Origin: JAIVGV01 sp035295985
GTDB lineage: Bacteria > Acidobacteriota > Blastocatellia > Pyrinomonadales > Pyrinomonadaceae
Assembly (NCBI GenBank): GCA_035295985.1
Contig: DATHBT010000181.1
Coordinates: 1 to 17,909 of the forward strand
Direction of reading: 5' to 3'
Length of the DNA: 17,909 bases
Part shown: in pieces, positions 7,227-15,485 of the stretch
How positions within the stretch are numbered: position 1 is the stretch's first letter
How the letters are laid out: each line of letters starts with the position of its first letter
Position numbers and translations under genes: made by a program
The notes under the pieces: model-generated
The model's input: the letters and a program-made list of their open reading frames with translations, nothing else
Database searches by the model: none
What the model was told of the DNA's origin: nothing

Positions 7227-7264
7227 CCCGGCGCGGCGGCCGGGGGGCGCGCGAGCGCCCGGCG

Positions 7265-9496
7265 TCAGAGGTGTCTCTTCCAGAAGTCGAGCATCGTCAG
7301 TTGCAGGTGCGTCGCGCCGGGGCGGTCGCTGATGCCGTGCTTGCGCATCGGGTAGATCATCTGCTCGAAGAGCTTGCCGGACTGGACGAGCGCGTCGGCG
7401 AACGCCTGCGTGTTCTGCGGGTGGACGTTGTCGTCGTATGTGCCGTGGACGAGGAGGAGCCGGCCGTGCAGTTCGCCGGCGCGTTTGACGAGCGAGGCGC
7501 GCGCGTAGGCTTCGGGGTTCTCGGCCGGGAGGCCGGCGAGCGCCTCGGCCCACTTGGTGTCGTAGTAGCGCCAGTCCGTGACGGGCGCGCCGGAGATGCC
7601 GGCCTTGAACTCCTTCGAGCGGGTCATCAGGCTCAGGGTCATCGTGCCGCCGCCGCTCCAGCCCCAGACGCCGACGCGGCCCGCGTCCACCCACGGCTGC
7701 TTCTTCAGCCAGCGCACGGCGTCGAGCAGATCAGCCGTCTCCGGCTCGAACCCGCCGTTCACGATGGTGTTCTCAAGTTTCTTGCTGACTCCCGTCGCCG
7801 CGCGGTTGTCCACGGTCAGCAGGACGAAGCCTTCGGCGAGACTGAGCTGATCGAGGAGCAGGCCGCCGCCCTGCCACGAGTTCGCGACCGACGGCGCGGA
7901 CGGCCCGCCGTAGATGTACATGATCACCGGGTAGCGACGGTCGGCCCGGAAGTCTTTCGGCCTCAGGAGCCGCGCCGGCATGGGGAAGCCGTCGGCCGCC
8001 GGGATGGTCAGCAGCTCCGGGTACTGGATGTTGAAGCGCGCGAGGAGTTCTGGCCGCGGCGCGGCGATCTGTAGTTGGCGCGCGCCGTCGCTGCGGTGCA
8101 GCATGAGCGAGGGGAGCGTGCGGATGTCCGAGAAGTTGTCGAGATAGAACTTCGCGTCCGCGGGCATCGCGACGCGGTGTGTGCCCGGCTCGGCCGACAG
8201 GCGCGTCATGCCCGATCCGTCGAGCCTGATGCGATATAGATGACGCTCGACCGGCGAACGCTCCATGGCCGTGAAATAGACCCACCCCCCGGCCTCGTCG
8301 ATCCCCGTGACGGCCTGCCTGACCCAGAAGGCCCCGCCGCCCGAAGACGCCAGCGCCCACTCCCCGCGCGTGACCTGATTAACCAGCCGGCCGTCCAAGG
8401 TGTAGCGGTAGAGGTGATAAAAACCGTCGCGCTCCGACGCCCACAGGAAGTGGCGGCCGTCGGCGAGGAAGTGCAGGTCGTCGTGGATGTTGACCCACGC
8501 CGGATCGGTCTCGGTCAGTATCCTCGTCGCCGCGCCCGTCTCGCGCGAGGCGAAATAGAGGCCCGACTCGCGCTGGTCGCGCGTCATCGTCTGCACGCTC
8601 ACGCGGCGGCCGTCCGGCAGCCACTTCACGCGCAGGACGTACTCGAACGGCCGGTCGTTGATGCTCACCCAGGTCGTCGCGTCGCGGCCGACTTCCGCCA
8701 GCCCGACGCGGACGCGCGGGTTCGGCGTGCCGGCCTTCGGGTACCGCTGCCTGATCAGGCGCGGCGCGCTGTCGGGCCGGAAGTCCACGTAGTAACTCAT
8801 CCCGACGGGCGACTCGTCCGTTTGCAGGTAGGCCAGGGCGCGCGAGTCGGGCGACCACCAGTAGCCGATGTCGCGGCGGCCGAAAATCTCCTCCCAATAG
8901 ACCCACGAGAGCGTGCCGTTCAGAGTCGTCTCCGAGCCGTCGCGCGTCACGCGCGTCTCCGAGGGCGTGTCGAGTTCGGCGACGTAGAGATCGTTTGCGC
9001 GGACGAAGGCGAGCCGCCGGCCGTCGGGCGAGAACGATGCCGACTGCTCCTCCGCGTCGGTCTTCGTCAGGCGCGTGAAGCGGGCCGCCGCGAGGTCGAG
9101 CACGAAGAGGTCGCCCTTGAGGACGTAGAGAGCGCGCCGCCCCGCCGGGTCGAACGCTTCAGGCCAGGGGAGCGATTGCGAGACGCCGGAGTCGGGCAGC
9201 AGCGCCCCCAGGCTCGCGACCGCGGCGGCCATGTCGAGCGCGGCGCGGCGCGCGCCCGTCGAAGGGTCCAGAACCTCGAAGGTGCGTTCCGCCGCCGGCC
9301 GGCGCGTGTCGAACAGCATCAGCTTGCCGTCAGAGAGCCAGGCGTGCGCCGGGAGGCTCGCGACGCGTCGGCCCTCGTCGCCGAAAATCCACTCCATGGT
9401 CAGGCGGTTATCGGCCGGGGGCTGGGGCCGCGCGGGCGTCGCCCCGAACACCGAGACCAAGAGGACGGCGGCGAGACAGAGGGCGCGTGCGAGCAT
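7265..9496 (-). CDS. Secreted dipeptidyl peptidase IV-like serine peptidase (family S9B)
   Basis: Such enzymes remove N-terminal dipeptides, typically X-Pro, from peptides. The precursor is 743 residues. MLARALCLAAVLLVSVFGATPARPQ is a signal peptide, and residues about 35-480 form a beta-propeller with SPDGRRLAF and WWSPDSRALAYLQTDE repeats. The WVYWEEIFGR motif gives the E202-E203 pair that holds the substrate N-terminus in DPP IV. The C-terminal alpha/beta hydrolase has YGGP with Y529 (oxyanion hole), nucleophile S614 in GWSGGG (Tyr replaced by Gly relative to the usual GWSYGG), HGTYDDNVH with D688, and H720 in KHGIS. All key residues are present. Start ATG at 9496 has a strong AAGGAG 8 bases upstream. 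The ATPase gene follows on the same strand, and the opposing terminator of the GSDH gene lies upstream. Confidence 0.93.
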   Translation of the reverse strand: MLARALCLAAVLLVSVFGATPARPQPPADNRLTMEWIFGDEGRRVASLPAHAWLSDGKLMLFDTRRPAAERTFEVLDPSTGARRAALDMAAAVASLGALLPDSGVSQSLPWPEAFDPAGRRALYVLKGDLFVLDLAAARFTRLTKTDAEEQSASFSPDGRRLAFVRANDLYVAELDTPSETRVTRDGSETTLNGTLSWVYWEEIFGRRDIGYWWSPDSRALAYLQTDESPVGMSYYVDFRPDSAPRLIRQRYPKAGTPNPRVRVGLAEVGRDATTWVSINDRPFEYVLRVKWLPDGRRVSVQTMTRDQRESGLYFASRETGAATRILTETDPAWVNIHDDLHFLADGRHFLWASERDGFYHLYRYTLDGRLVNQVTRGEWALASSGGGAFWVRQAVTGIDEAGGWVYFTAMERSPVERHLYRIRLDGSGMTRLSAEPGTHRVAMPADAKFYLDNFSDIRTLPSLMLHRSDGARQLQIAAPRPELLARFNIQYPELLTIPAADGFPMPARLLRPKDFRADRRYPVIMYIYGGPSAPSVANSWQGGGLLLDQLSLAEGFVLLTVDNRAATGVSKKLENTIVNGGFEPETADLLDAVRWLKKQPWVDAGRVGVWGWSGGGTMTLSLMTRSKEFKAGISGAPVTDWRYYDTKWAEALAGLPAENPEAYARASLVKRAGELHGRLLLVHGTYDDNVHPQNTQAFADALVQSGKLFEQMIYPMRKHGISDRPGATHLQLTMLDFWKRHL

Positions 9497-9589
9497 CGCT
9501 GATACTCCTTATGAACTCGAAAATGGGCCGGGCGTGGGTGGGTGAAGTGCTCCGGTGAAGCCGGGCGGGGACCCGGCATCCGGCGGACT

Positions 9590-9625
9590 GAGTCGAGGGC
9601 CGCCCATTGAGGCGGCCCTCGACTC
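9590..9625 (-). terminator. Hairpin terminator of the GSDH-DUF4214 gene
   Basis: A perfect 15-bp stem (9590-9604 with 9611-9625) has a 6-base loop and starts 30 bases after the stop codon of the gene to its right. No U-tract follows on the minus strand. It also separates that gene from the S9B peptidase gene downstream on the same strand. Confidence 0.75.
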
Positions 9626-9655
9626 TCACAGTTGGCTGAGTAACTTTACCGCCCG

Positions 9656-12442
9656 CTACGGCTGTCCGAAGCGGAGTTTGTACTCCCGCGAGTTGACGAA
9701 CCCGTTGACCATGATCCGAATGTTATTCGGGTCCTGCCTGATCACGCGCAGCCAGTCGTCGTAGCCCGTCTGCTCCGGCGCCCGCCTCAGGTAGGCGTAG
9801 TACTGCATCGCGACGAACGTGCCGTGGAACTCGGCCGCGTCCACCTCCGTGGACTGTACGACCGCCCGCAAGACCTGCGCGCGCGTCAGCGAGTTGTTGT
9901 TCAGGGCGTCGATCATTTGCTGCCTCGTGAGGGTCACCTGCGCAGTCCCCTCGAAGTTCTGCGGGTCTTCGGTCGTGATTTGTTGCAGGCCGTAGCGGCC
10001 CAGCAGCGCCTCCACGTACTGCTGGTTCGTCAACGTTCCGTAAAGCGCCGTGAACTCCGGCCGCTGCGTGAAGGCGGTCGCGTACGCCGCGCGGCGCGCG
10101 AACACTTCGTCCGGCGTCGCGCCCGCGAGCGTGCGCATGTCCGGGATGATCTCCGAGTATTCGGGCCTCCGGTCGAAGGCCACGCGGTAGAAGAGGTAGG
10201 CGTAGAAGCCTTTGAGCCGGAACTCCGGCGACAGGAAGAACGACTGCGAGACGCGGACGCGGTCGCAGGCGGCCGACGGCGAGTTCGGGTCGGTGTTGTT
10301 GACGTTCGGGCAGCCGTTCAAGACGGCCGTCCAAGGCTCGCCCGCCTCCGGCTCGCGCGAGAGGAAGTCGAGGTAGTGCATGCGGACGAAGAAGGGCGTC
10401 TGGAAGATCGGGTTCGGCCCTTCGGCCGCGTCGTTGTCCTCGATGGTGATGGTGGAGACGCCGGAGCCGAAGAGGATGCCACCCTGCGGGTTCGAGAGGC
10501 GCACCTGGAAGGTCTCCGGCCCCTCGACGCGCGAGTCGTTGATGAGCGGGACGAAGACGGTCTTCGTCTCGGAGTCGCCCGCGGCCCAGGTGAGCGTCTC
10601 GACCGTCGTCGCGTAGTCGCAGCGGGCGTAGGCCTTGCCGTTGACCGTGGCGCAGGGGACTGGCTCCGGGTCGTCAACGGTCTGGAAGGTGACGGAGGCC
10701 GGGCGGGAGAGATCGCCGAAGCGCACGATCCTGAATCCGACGTGGGTGCCGCCCTCGCCCGGCAGCGGGCTGGTCGGGTCGCCGAAGCCGAAGGCCGAGC
10801 CTCCGGCCGCCTGCAGGACGGTGATGAAAGAGTCGTCCGTGCGCAGTATCTGCGCGGCGCGCTGCGGGCCGGGGTTCGCGGCCACGGAGAAGGTGACCGT
10901 CGCGGTGCCCGCGCCGACCGCGCCCGCCGTGATCGTGAGCCACTCCGGGTCGAGGCTCGATACGCGCCACTCGCAACTGGCCGGGGCGACCATCTGGAAG
11001 CTGCCCTGACCGCCCTCGGCCGGGAACTCGAAGTTGCGATCCGGGTTCACCTGGTAGAAGCAGCCCGACTGCGTGATCGTTAAGGTCTGCCCCGCGATGG
11101 AGACTGTGCCGACGCGCTGCCCGCCCCTCACGACGGGCGCGACGGTGACGGCAACGGACCCGCTGCCCGTGCCGCCCACACCGGAAGGGACGGTGACGAA
11201 GGGGCTGTTGCTCGCGGCCGACCAGACGCACCCGGCCTGCGTCGTCACGTTCACGGTGAACGTCTCGCCCTCGGCCGGCGAGGTGCGCGAGGCGGGGCTG
11301 AGCGTGTAGGTGCACGAGGCGTTGGTGAGCCGGTGTACGGTACCGCCTGTGTGGCCGACCACGTAAATCTCGCCGGCCTCGTCCTCGCCGAACGATGAGA
11401 TTCTGAGCGCGGTGTCACTCAGCAGGGACATCGACGTGCCTTGCAGCAGGAAGATTTCGCCCGTGCAGTAGTCCGCGAAGACGTAAGCGCCGGCCGGCAG
11501 CGTCGCGCGCGTGCCGCGATAGACGTAGCCGCCCGTGACGGAGCAGCGCCCGCCCGTGTGGCCGTACTCGGCGACGGGTGCCTGGAAGTTGGCGGCGTTG
11601 CAGGCCGCCGGGTCGAGGTTCGTGCAGAGCGTGCCCTCGAAGACGCGCCAGCCGTAGTTGCCGCCGCGCGTGATGATGTCGATCTCCTCGCGCGCGCCCT
11701 GCCCCACGTCGCCGAGGTAGAGCTGGCCGGTCTGGCGGTCGAAGGAGAAGCGGAAGGGGTTGCGCAGGCCCGTGGCGTAAATCTCGTCGCGCCCGGCCGC
11801 GGGGCCGAAGAAGGGGTTGTCGGGCGGCGAGACGTAGGCGGCCGAATTGGTCGCCCGATTCACGTCGATGCGGAGCATCTTCCCCAAAAGCTCCTCGACG
11901 TTCTGCGCGCGGTTGCCGGGATCGTTCGCCGATCCGCCGTCGCCCATCCCGACGTAGAGGAAGCCGTCGGGGCCGAAGGCGATCATCCCGCCGTTGTGGT
12001 TCGCGAAGGGCTGCGGGATGACGAGTATCACCCTCTCGCCCTGCTCCGCCGCGTTCGGGTTCGTGATCACCTGGTACTCGGCGATGACGGTCGCGCCGTC
12101 GGGCTGGCGCGTGTAGTTGACGAAGAGGCGGCGGTTTAAGGCGAACTGCGGGTGGAAGGCCAGCCCGAGCAAGCCCTGCTCGCCGCCCGAGAGCACTTTC
12201 GACGTGATGTCCAGGAAGACGGTCGGGGTGGTCGCTCCCGGCTGTAGCACCAGAATGCGGCCGGGTTGCTCGACGACGAAGAGGCGGTTCGTGCCGTCGC
12301 GGGCGCTGGTCAGGAAGACCGGGCTTGAGAGTCCAGAGAGCACCGGCTCTAAGGTCGGAGCCGGCGTGCCCTGTGCCGCCGCGCGCGCGGGCGCGAGGGC
12401 GAGGGCGAGGAAAAGGGCGGCGCATCCGGCAACTGACTTCAT
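9656..12442 (-). CDS. Secreted GSDH-type beta-propeller dehydrogenase with BACON-like, Calx-beta and DUF4214 domains
   Basis: The precursor is 928 residues. The signal peptide is MKSVAGCAALFLALALAPARAAAQ. A six-bladed GSDH (glucose/sorbosone dehydrogenase, PQQ-type) propeller spans about 30-373. It carries GEQGLLGLAFHPQF (87-100), ANHNGGMIAFGPDG (147-160) with H149, GMGDGG (165-170), GLRNPFRFSFD (225-235) and GDVGQGAREEID (244-255). Two BACON/Ig-like segments begin at C377 and C461, each with a second Cys (C405, C490). A Calx-beta-like domain runs from about 555 to 672, ending TITIEDNDAA. The C-terminal DUF4214 region (about 680-928) contains two copies of the Y-x-x-F/Y-L-x-R-x-P signature (690-699, 882-889). 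The GTG at 12454 lies within the GGAGGTG ribosome site itself, so the ATG at 12442 is the start. Such proteins may oxidise sugars or aldose-like groups; that PQQ is bound is inferred. Confidence 0.9.
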   Translation of the reverse strand: MKSVAGCAALFLALALAPARAAAQGTPAPTLEPVLSGLSSPVFLTSARDGTNRLFVVEQPGRILVLQPGATTPTVFLDITSKVLSGGEQGLLGLAFHPQFALNRRLFVNYTRQPDGATVIAEYQVITNPNAAEQGERVILVIPQPFANHNGGMIAFGPDGFLYVGMGDGGSANDPGNRAQNVEELLGKMLRIDVNRATNSAAYVSPPDNPFFGPAAGRDEIYATGLRNPFRFSFDRQTGQLYLGDVGQGAREEIDIITRGGNYGWRVFEGTLCTNLDPAACNAANFQAPVAEYGHTGGRCSVTGGYVYRGTRATLPAGAYVFADYCTGEIFLLQGTSMSLLSDTALRISSFGEDEAGEIYVVGHTGGTVHRLTNASCTYTLSPASRTSPAEGETFTVNVTTQAGCVWSAASNSPFVTVPSGVGGTGSGSVAVTVAPVVRGGQRVGTVSIAGQTLTITQSGCFYQVNPDRNFEFPAEGGQGSFQMVAPASCEWRVSSLDPEWLTITAGAVGAGTATVTFSVAANPGPQRAAQILRTDDSFITVLQAAGGSAFGFGDPTSPLPGEGGTHVGFRIVRFGDLSRPASVTFQTVDDPEPVPCATVNGKAYARCDYATTVETLTWAAGDSETKTVFVPLINDSRVEGPETFQVRLSNPQGGILFGSGVSTITIEDNDAAEGPNPIFQTPFFVRMHYLDFLSREPEAGEPWTAVLNGCPNVNNTDPNSPSAACDRVRVSQSFFLSPEFRLKGFYAYLFYRVAFDRRPEYSEIIPDMRTLAGATPDEVFARRAAYATAFTQRPEFTALYGTLTNQQYVEALLGRYGLQQITTEDPQNFEGTAQVTLTRQQMIDALNNNSLTRAQVLRAVVQSTEVDAAEFHGTFVAMQYYAYLRRAPEQTGYDDWLRVIRQDPNNIRIMVNGFVNSREYKLRFGQP

Positions 12443-12508
12443 GTTGCTAAGCACCTCCGGGGGCTAGGTTGTTGACTGGTCTTAGGCGGCGGGGCGTTTG
12501 GCGTGAGC

Positions 12509-12529
12509 AAGCGCCGGGCGGCGCTTTTT
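12509..12529 (+). terminator. Orphan intrinsic-terminator-like hairpin in the divergent gap
   Basis: AAGCGCC-GGGC-GGCGCTT is a 7-bp stem continuing into TTTTT on the plus strand. It lies 65 bases before the helical-repeat gene, between two divergent genes. No plus-strand gene precedes it, so it could block stray transcription or attenuate the downstream gene if the promoter lies upstream of it. I could not identify clear -35/-10 pairs for either divergent gene. Confidence 0.45.
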
Positions 12530-12593
12530 GCCGTGGCCGACGCCCCGGCCGGCATTGTACAGTAACGCCGCCGCGGTCGGGGAGGAAAACTGA

Positions 12594-14567
12594 ATGAGGC
12601 TCCAATTAGCGTCAGGAATCCGCCGGGTGCTCGGCCGCAGTTTGGCCGCGCTCGTTCTGGCCGCCGCGCCGGCTTTAGCGTCCGCGCAGGAAGCTGCGCC
12701 CGTTAAGGTCACGCTGTCGCTCGACGGCGGCAAGAAGGTTTACAGGAACGGCGAGCCTGTGCGACTCGTCATGTCCTTCACCTCCGAGCACGGCGGCTAC
12801 CAGTTGAACACCACGACGACGAAGCCCCCTTCGGCGGTTGACGCCGTCTCGCTCGCGCCCGCGGCAGACGTTTACGCCTGGGCCGAACACTACACCGGCG
12901 GGGGCGGCTACCACCCGGACTACTCCACGATCAGCCAGCTCTCGCCGAAACCGACCGCCGTCGGCCTGACGCTCAACGACTGGTATCGCTTCGACCGCCC
13001 CGGCAAGTACACCGCGAAGGTTACGACCTCCCGCGTGACGGGGCCGGGCGCGCGCCTCGGCGCGGGCCAGCCCCTGCCCCTGACCACGAACGAGGTGAGC
13101 TTCGAGATAGTCGAGGTGAGCGAGGAGGCGGAGGCCGCCGAGGTCAGACGCATCTCGGCGCTGCTCGACGCGGCGAAGAACTGGCAAGAGGAGGCGCAGC
13201 TCGCCGACGAACTCGCGTACCTCACGGGCGAGCCGTCGGCGCGCGAGAAGGTGCGCCGCTACCTCGCCGGCGGGCGTTCGGGGAACTACACGCAGAACAT
13301 CCATCTCGGCTTGGTGATGGCGCGCGACCGCGCGCTCGTCGTGCGCCTGTTGGAGGCGGCCATACGCGACCCGGAGGTGAACCCGTCGCACGGCCTGCTG
13401 CACACGGCGGTCGGCCTGCGGCTGATGCTTGAGGGCATCCCCCGCCCGAAGATGGGGCACGTGCTCGTGCTGCCGGGGCGCGAGCACCCGCGCTCGGCCG
13501 AGCTGCTGCGCGAGTACGCCGCCGAACTCATGGCGACCCTGCCGAAGCGCAAGGGGAAGAGCCGGACGGCGGCGGCCATGGCGGCCCTGACGACTCTGCC
13601 GCGCGGGAGCGACGGCGCGGTGGACGTGCCGCCTGCCGTGCGCGCGGTGCTCGTCGGCGAGTTCGACTCGTTCCACCCGTTCGACCAGGAGTACCTGCTC
13701 AGGGTCTATTGGGAGCAGTTGAGCGATCCGTCGATGCTCCCGGCCGTCGAGCGGATGCTGGCGAACAACCGCGACCCGCGCAGCTACCAGGTGAGGACGG
13801 CCGCCCTGCGCCGCCTGACGGAGCTGAGCGCCGAGCGGGCCCGCCCACACATCCTCGCCGAGCTGCGCAACCCCTCCTCGGTCGTCGATTACGAGGTGCT
13901 CTCGGCTCTCCCCGACGAGACGCTGCCCGAAGTTGACGACGCGCTGCTCGAACAGATCAAAGCGTTAGCGCCCCAGAGGCAGAATTTCGATTCGACGCTC
14001 CTCAGGCACAAGGCGATGCTCGTCGCGCGCTACGCCTCGCCCGACATCTACGACGGGCTGTTGGAGACCTACCGCGCCTGGGGCGACAAGTGGCAGCCCG
14101 ACCCGCGCGGCGCCATTCTCGGATACCTCGCTCGCCACAACCCGTCGCAGGCGCTGCCGCTCGTCGAGCAGGCGCTCGTGCAACTCCATTCGGGGCAGGA
14201 CTTGTCATTCCTCTTAGAGTTGACCCGTCCGGGCTACCCCGGCGCGGTGCGGGAACTGCTGCGCCGCCGTCTGGAAGGCGACGACCCGCAGGCCGCGGGG
14301 ACGGCTGCCTACGTCATATCGCAGCACGGGGCGAAAGAGGACGAAGAGTTGATCGAGGCGCGGCTGGGGCGCTGGCGCAAGGAGTGGGGCGGTCGCGCCG
14401 CAGAGTTGGACGCGGGCGACGCTGCGGTCGTGCAGCGGATGGTCGAGATCAACCTCGTGGAGTCGCTGCTGCGGAGTAAGGTGTGGAAGCTGCCGGAGGA
14501 GAAGGCGGCGAGGATTGTGCGGGGCTGCGTCTCGGAAGACTGCCGCCGACGCTACGGGGCGAAGTGA
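12594..14567 (+). CDS. Secreted protein with N-terminal beta domain and alpha-helical (HEAT/TPR-like) repeats, function unknown
   Basis: The precursor is 657 residues. MRLQLASGIRRVLGRSLAALVLAAAPALASAQ is a signal peptide cleaved near residue 32. About 35-175 is predicted to be a beta-sandwich (KVTLSLDGGKKVYRNGEPVRLVMSF and WYRFDRPGKYTAKVTTSRV), like Ig-type domains that precede scaffold regions. The rest (178-640) is almost all helical with paired-helix spacing and HEAT-like motifs (AVERMLANNRDPRSYQVRTAALRRLTELS). Two Cys (645, 650) sit near the C-terminus. GGAGG lies 9 bases before the ATG. I see no catalytic motif. It is likely a periplasmic or surface binding scaffold. The coiled-coil gene follows 174 bases later on the same strand with no terminator between, so they may share a transcript. 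Confidence 0.82.
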   Translation: MRLQLASGIRRVLGRSLAALVLAAAPALASAQEAAPVKVTLSLDGGKKVYRNGEPVRLVMSFTSEHGGYQLNTTTTKPPSAVDAVSLAPAADVYAWAEHYTGGGGYHPDYSTISQLSPKPTAVGLTLNDWYRFDRPGKYTAKVTTSRVTGPGARLGAGQPLPLTTNEVSFEIVEVSEEAEAAEVRRISALLDAAKNWQEEAQLADELAYLTGEPSAREKVRRYLAGGRSGNYTQNIHLGLVMARDRALVVRLLEAAIRDPEVNPSHGLLHTAVGLRLMLEGIPRPKMGHVLVLPGREHPRSAELLREYAAELMATLPKRKGKSRTAAAMAALTTLPRGSDGAVDVPPAVRAVLVGEFDSFHPFDQEYLLRVYWEQLSDPSMLPAVERMLANNRDPRSYQVRTAALRRLTELSAERARPHILAELRNPSSVVDYEVLSALPDETLPEVDDALLEQIKALAPQRQNFDSTLLRHKAMLVARYASPDIYDGLLETYRAWGDKWQPDPRGAILGYLARHNPSQALPLVEQALVQLHSGQDLSFLLELTRPGYPGAVRELLRRRLEGDDPQAAGTAAYVISQHGAKEDEELIEARLGRWRKEWGGRAAELDAGDAAVVQRMVEINLVESLLRSKVWKLPEEKAARIVRGCVSEDCRRRYGAK

Positions 14568-14741
14568 GGGGGAGCAGCAACGTAAGACGATCCCCTCCCG
14601 GTTCAAAGGACGATGGCCCGCAAGATACGAGGTTACGTACCCGGCCGCGGCGGACTGCCCGGAGAGAAGAGAAGGAACCCTTCGCGCGGTGAGGCGTGTC
14701 AGTGACTGTCGCAGAACTTCCTGACGGGGAGGACTCCACCA

Positions 14742-15407
14742 ATGACGAGGCAAGTAAGGCGTTTCCTGATAATCGGGTGCGTTGTCACGCTGTCCGGCAT
14801 CCCGTCCTTCGCCCAATCACCGGAGCGCGGCGCGGCGGGCGCGCCTCCCCAAACTCTCGGACGCCCGCCAAGCCCCGCGCCTAACCCCGGCCCGGCCGAC
14901 TCTATGGCCGGCGAGATCGCGCTCCTGCGGCAGACGCTACAGACCCTGAACGCCCGGCTGCGCGAAATCAGCGACAAGGCTTCGGCGCCTGACGCGAGAC
15001 AGGGCGACTCGTTGAAGGAGCAACAGGATCGAATCTCCCTCGGCCTCGATCTGTTGAGCCGCGCCGAGCAGCGGGCCGGCACACTGCGTAAGGAACTCAT
15101 CGAGCTGATTGAGAAGGAGACTTCGTTCAGGAGTCGCCTGGTGCAGCTCGACGAAGAGGCGCGCCCCGACAGCATCGAGCGGGCGACGAGCCTGATCGGC
15201 ACGACGCGCGCGCCCGAGTTGAGGGACGCCCGCCGCCGCATTCTGGACAACGAGCGACGCGGGGTGGAAAGCCTCCTCGGTCAAACTTCCCAGAGCCGCA
15301 ACCGGCTCGAGGACGACGTGAGGCAGGCCGACGCGCTGGTCCTGAGGCTGCGGCAGCGCGTGCTCCCGCTGATCGATAAAGAGATCGAGAAGATCACCCC
15401 CGACTAG
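14742..15407 (+). CDS. Secreted coiled-coil protein, function unknown
   Basis: This protein of 221 residues has signal peptide MTRQVRRFLIIGCVVTLSGIPSFAQ. A Pro/Gly/Ala-rich stretch (27-53) acts as a flexible spacer. Two long heptad-bearing helices follow (about 55-128 and 158-217), rich in Leu, Arg, Glu and Gln, as in periplasmic coiled-coil spacers. The ATG at 14742 is preceded by GGGGAGGA about 9 bases upstream, a strong ribosome site. I recognise no family. The 174-base gap from the helical-repeat gene holds no promoter I can identify, so read-through from that gene is possible. A hairpin terminator follows 11 bases after the stop. Confidence 0.78.
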   Translation: MTRQVRRFLIIGCVVTLSGIPSFAQSPERGAAGAPPQTLGRPPSPAPNPGPADSMAGEIALLRQTLQTLNARLREISDKASAPDARQGDSLKEQQDRISLGLDLLSRAEQRAGTLRKELIELIEKETSFRSRLVQLDEEARPDSIERATSLIGTTRAPELRDARRRILDNERRGVESLLGQTSQSRNRLEDDVRQADALVLRLRQRVLPLIDKEIEKITPD

Positions 15408-15418
15408 AGGCACGCGGC

Positions 15419-15464
15419 AAGGGGAGGGGGCGGCGTCCGAACCCGGACGCCGCCCCCTCCCCTT
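15419..15464. terminator. Very long bidirectional hairpin between convergent genes
   Basis: A perfect 21-bp stem (15419-15439 with 15444-15464) has a 4-base AACC loop. It lies between the 3' ends of the coiled-coil gene (+) and the prolyl oligopeptidase gene (-), 21 bases from the latter stop. There is no U-tract on either strand. Confidence 0.85.
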
Positions 15465-15485
15465 GGGCGCGGTCTGCCAGTCGCC

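Noticed and set aside
7245..7260. GGGCGC-GCGA-GCGCCC hairpin between the S9B peptidase and ATPase genes as a terminator.
   Set aside because: The stem is only 6 bp, without U-tract on either strand, in a GC-only segment where such pairing is expected by chance.
8240..11083. Two plus-strand open frames of about 420 residues opposite the S9B peptidase and the GSDH gene.
   Set aside because: Arg/Val/Glu-rich shadow translations without motifs; the minus-strand genes are unambiguous.
12553..12558. TACAAT on the minus strand as the -10 box of the GSDH gene.
   Set aside because: There is no acceptable -35 at 16-18 bases, and it would give a leader over 100 bases containing the orphan hairpin. Too weak to list.
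12675..13850. 391-residue minus-strand open frame inside the helical-repeat gene.
   Set aside because: It lacks a ribosome site and recognisable motif, while the plus-strand frame has a signal peptide and strong Shine-Dalgarno.
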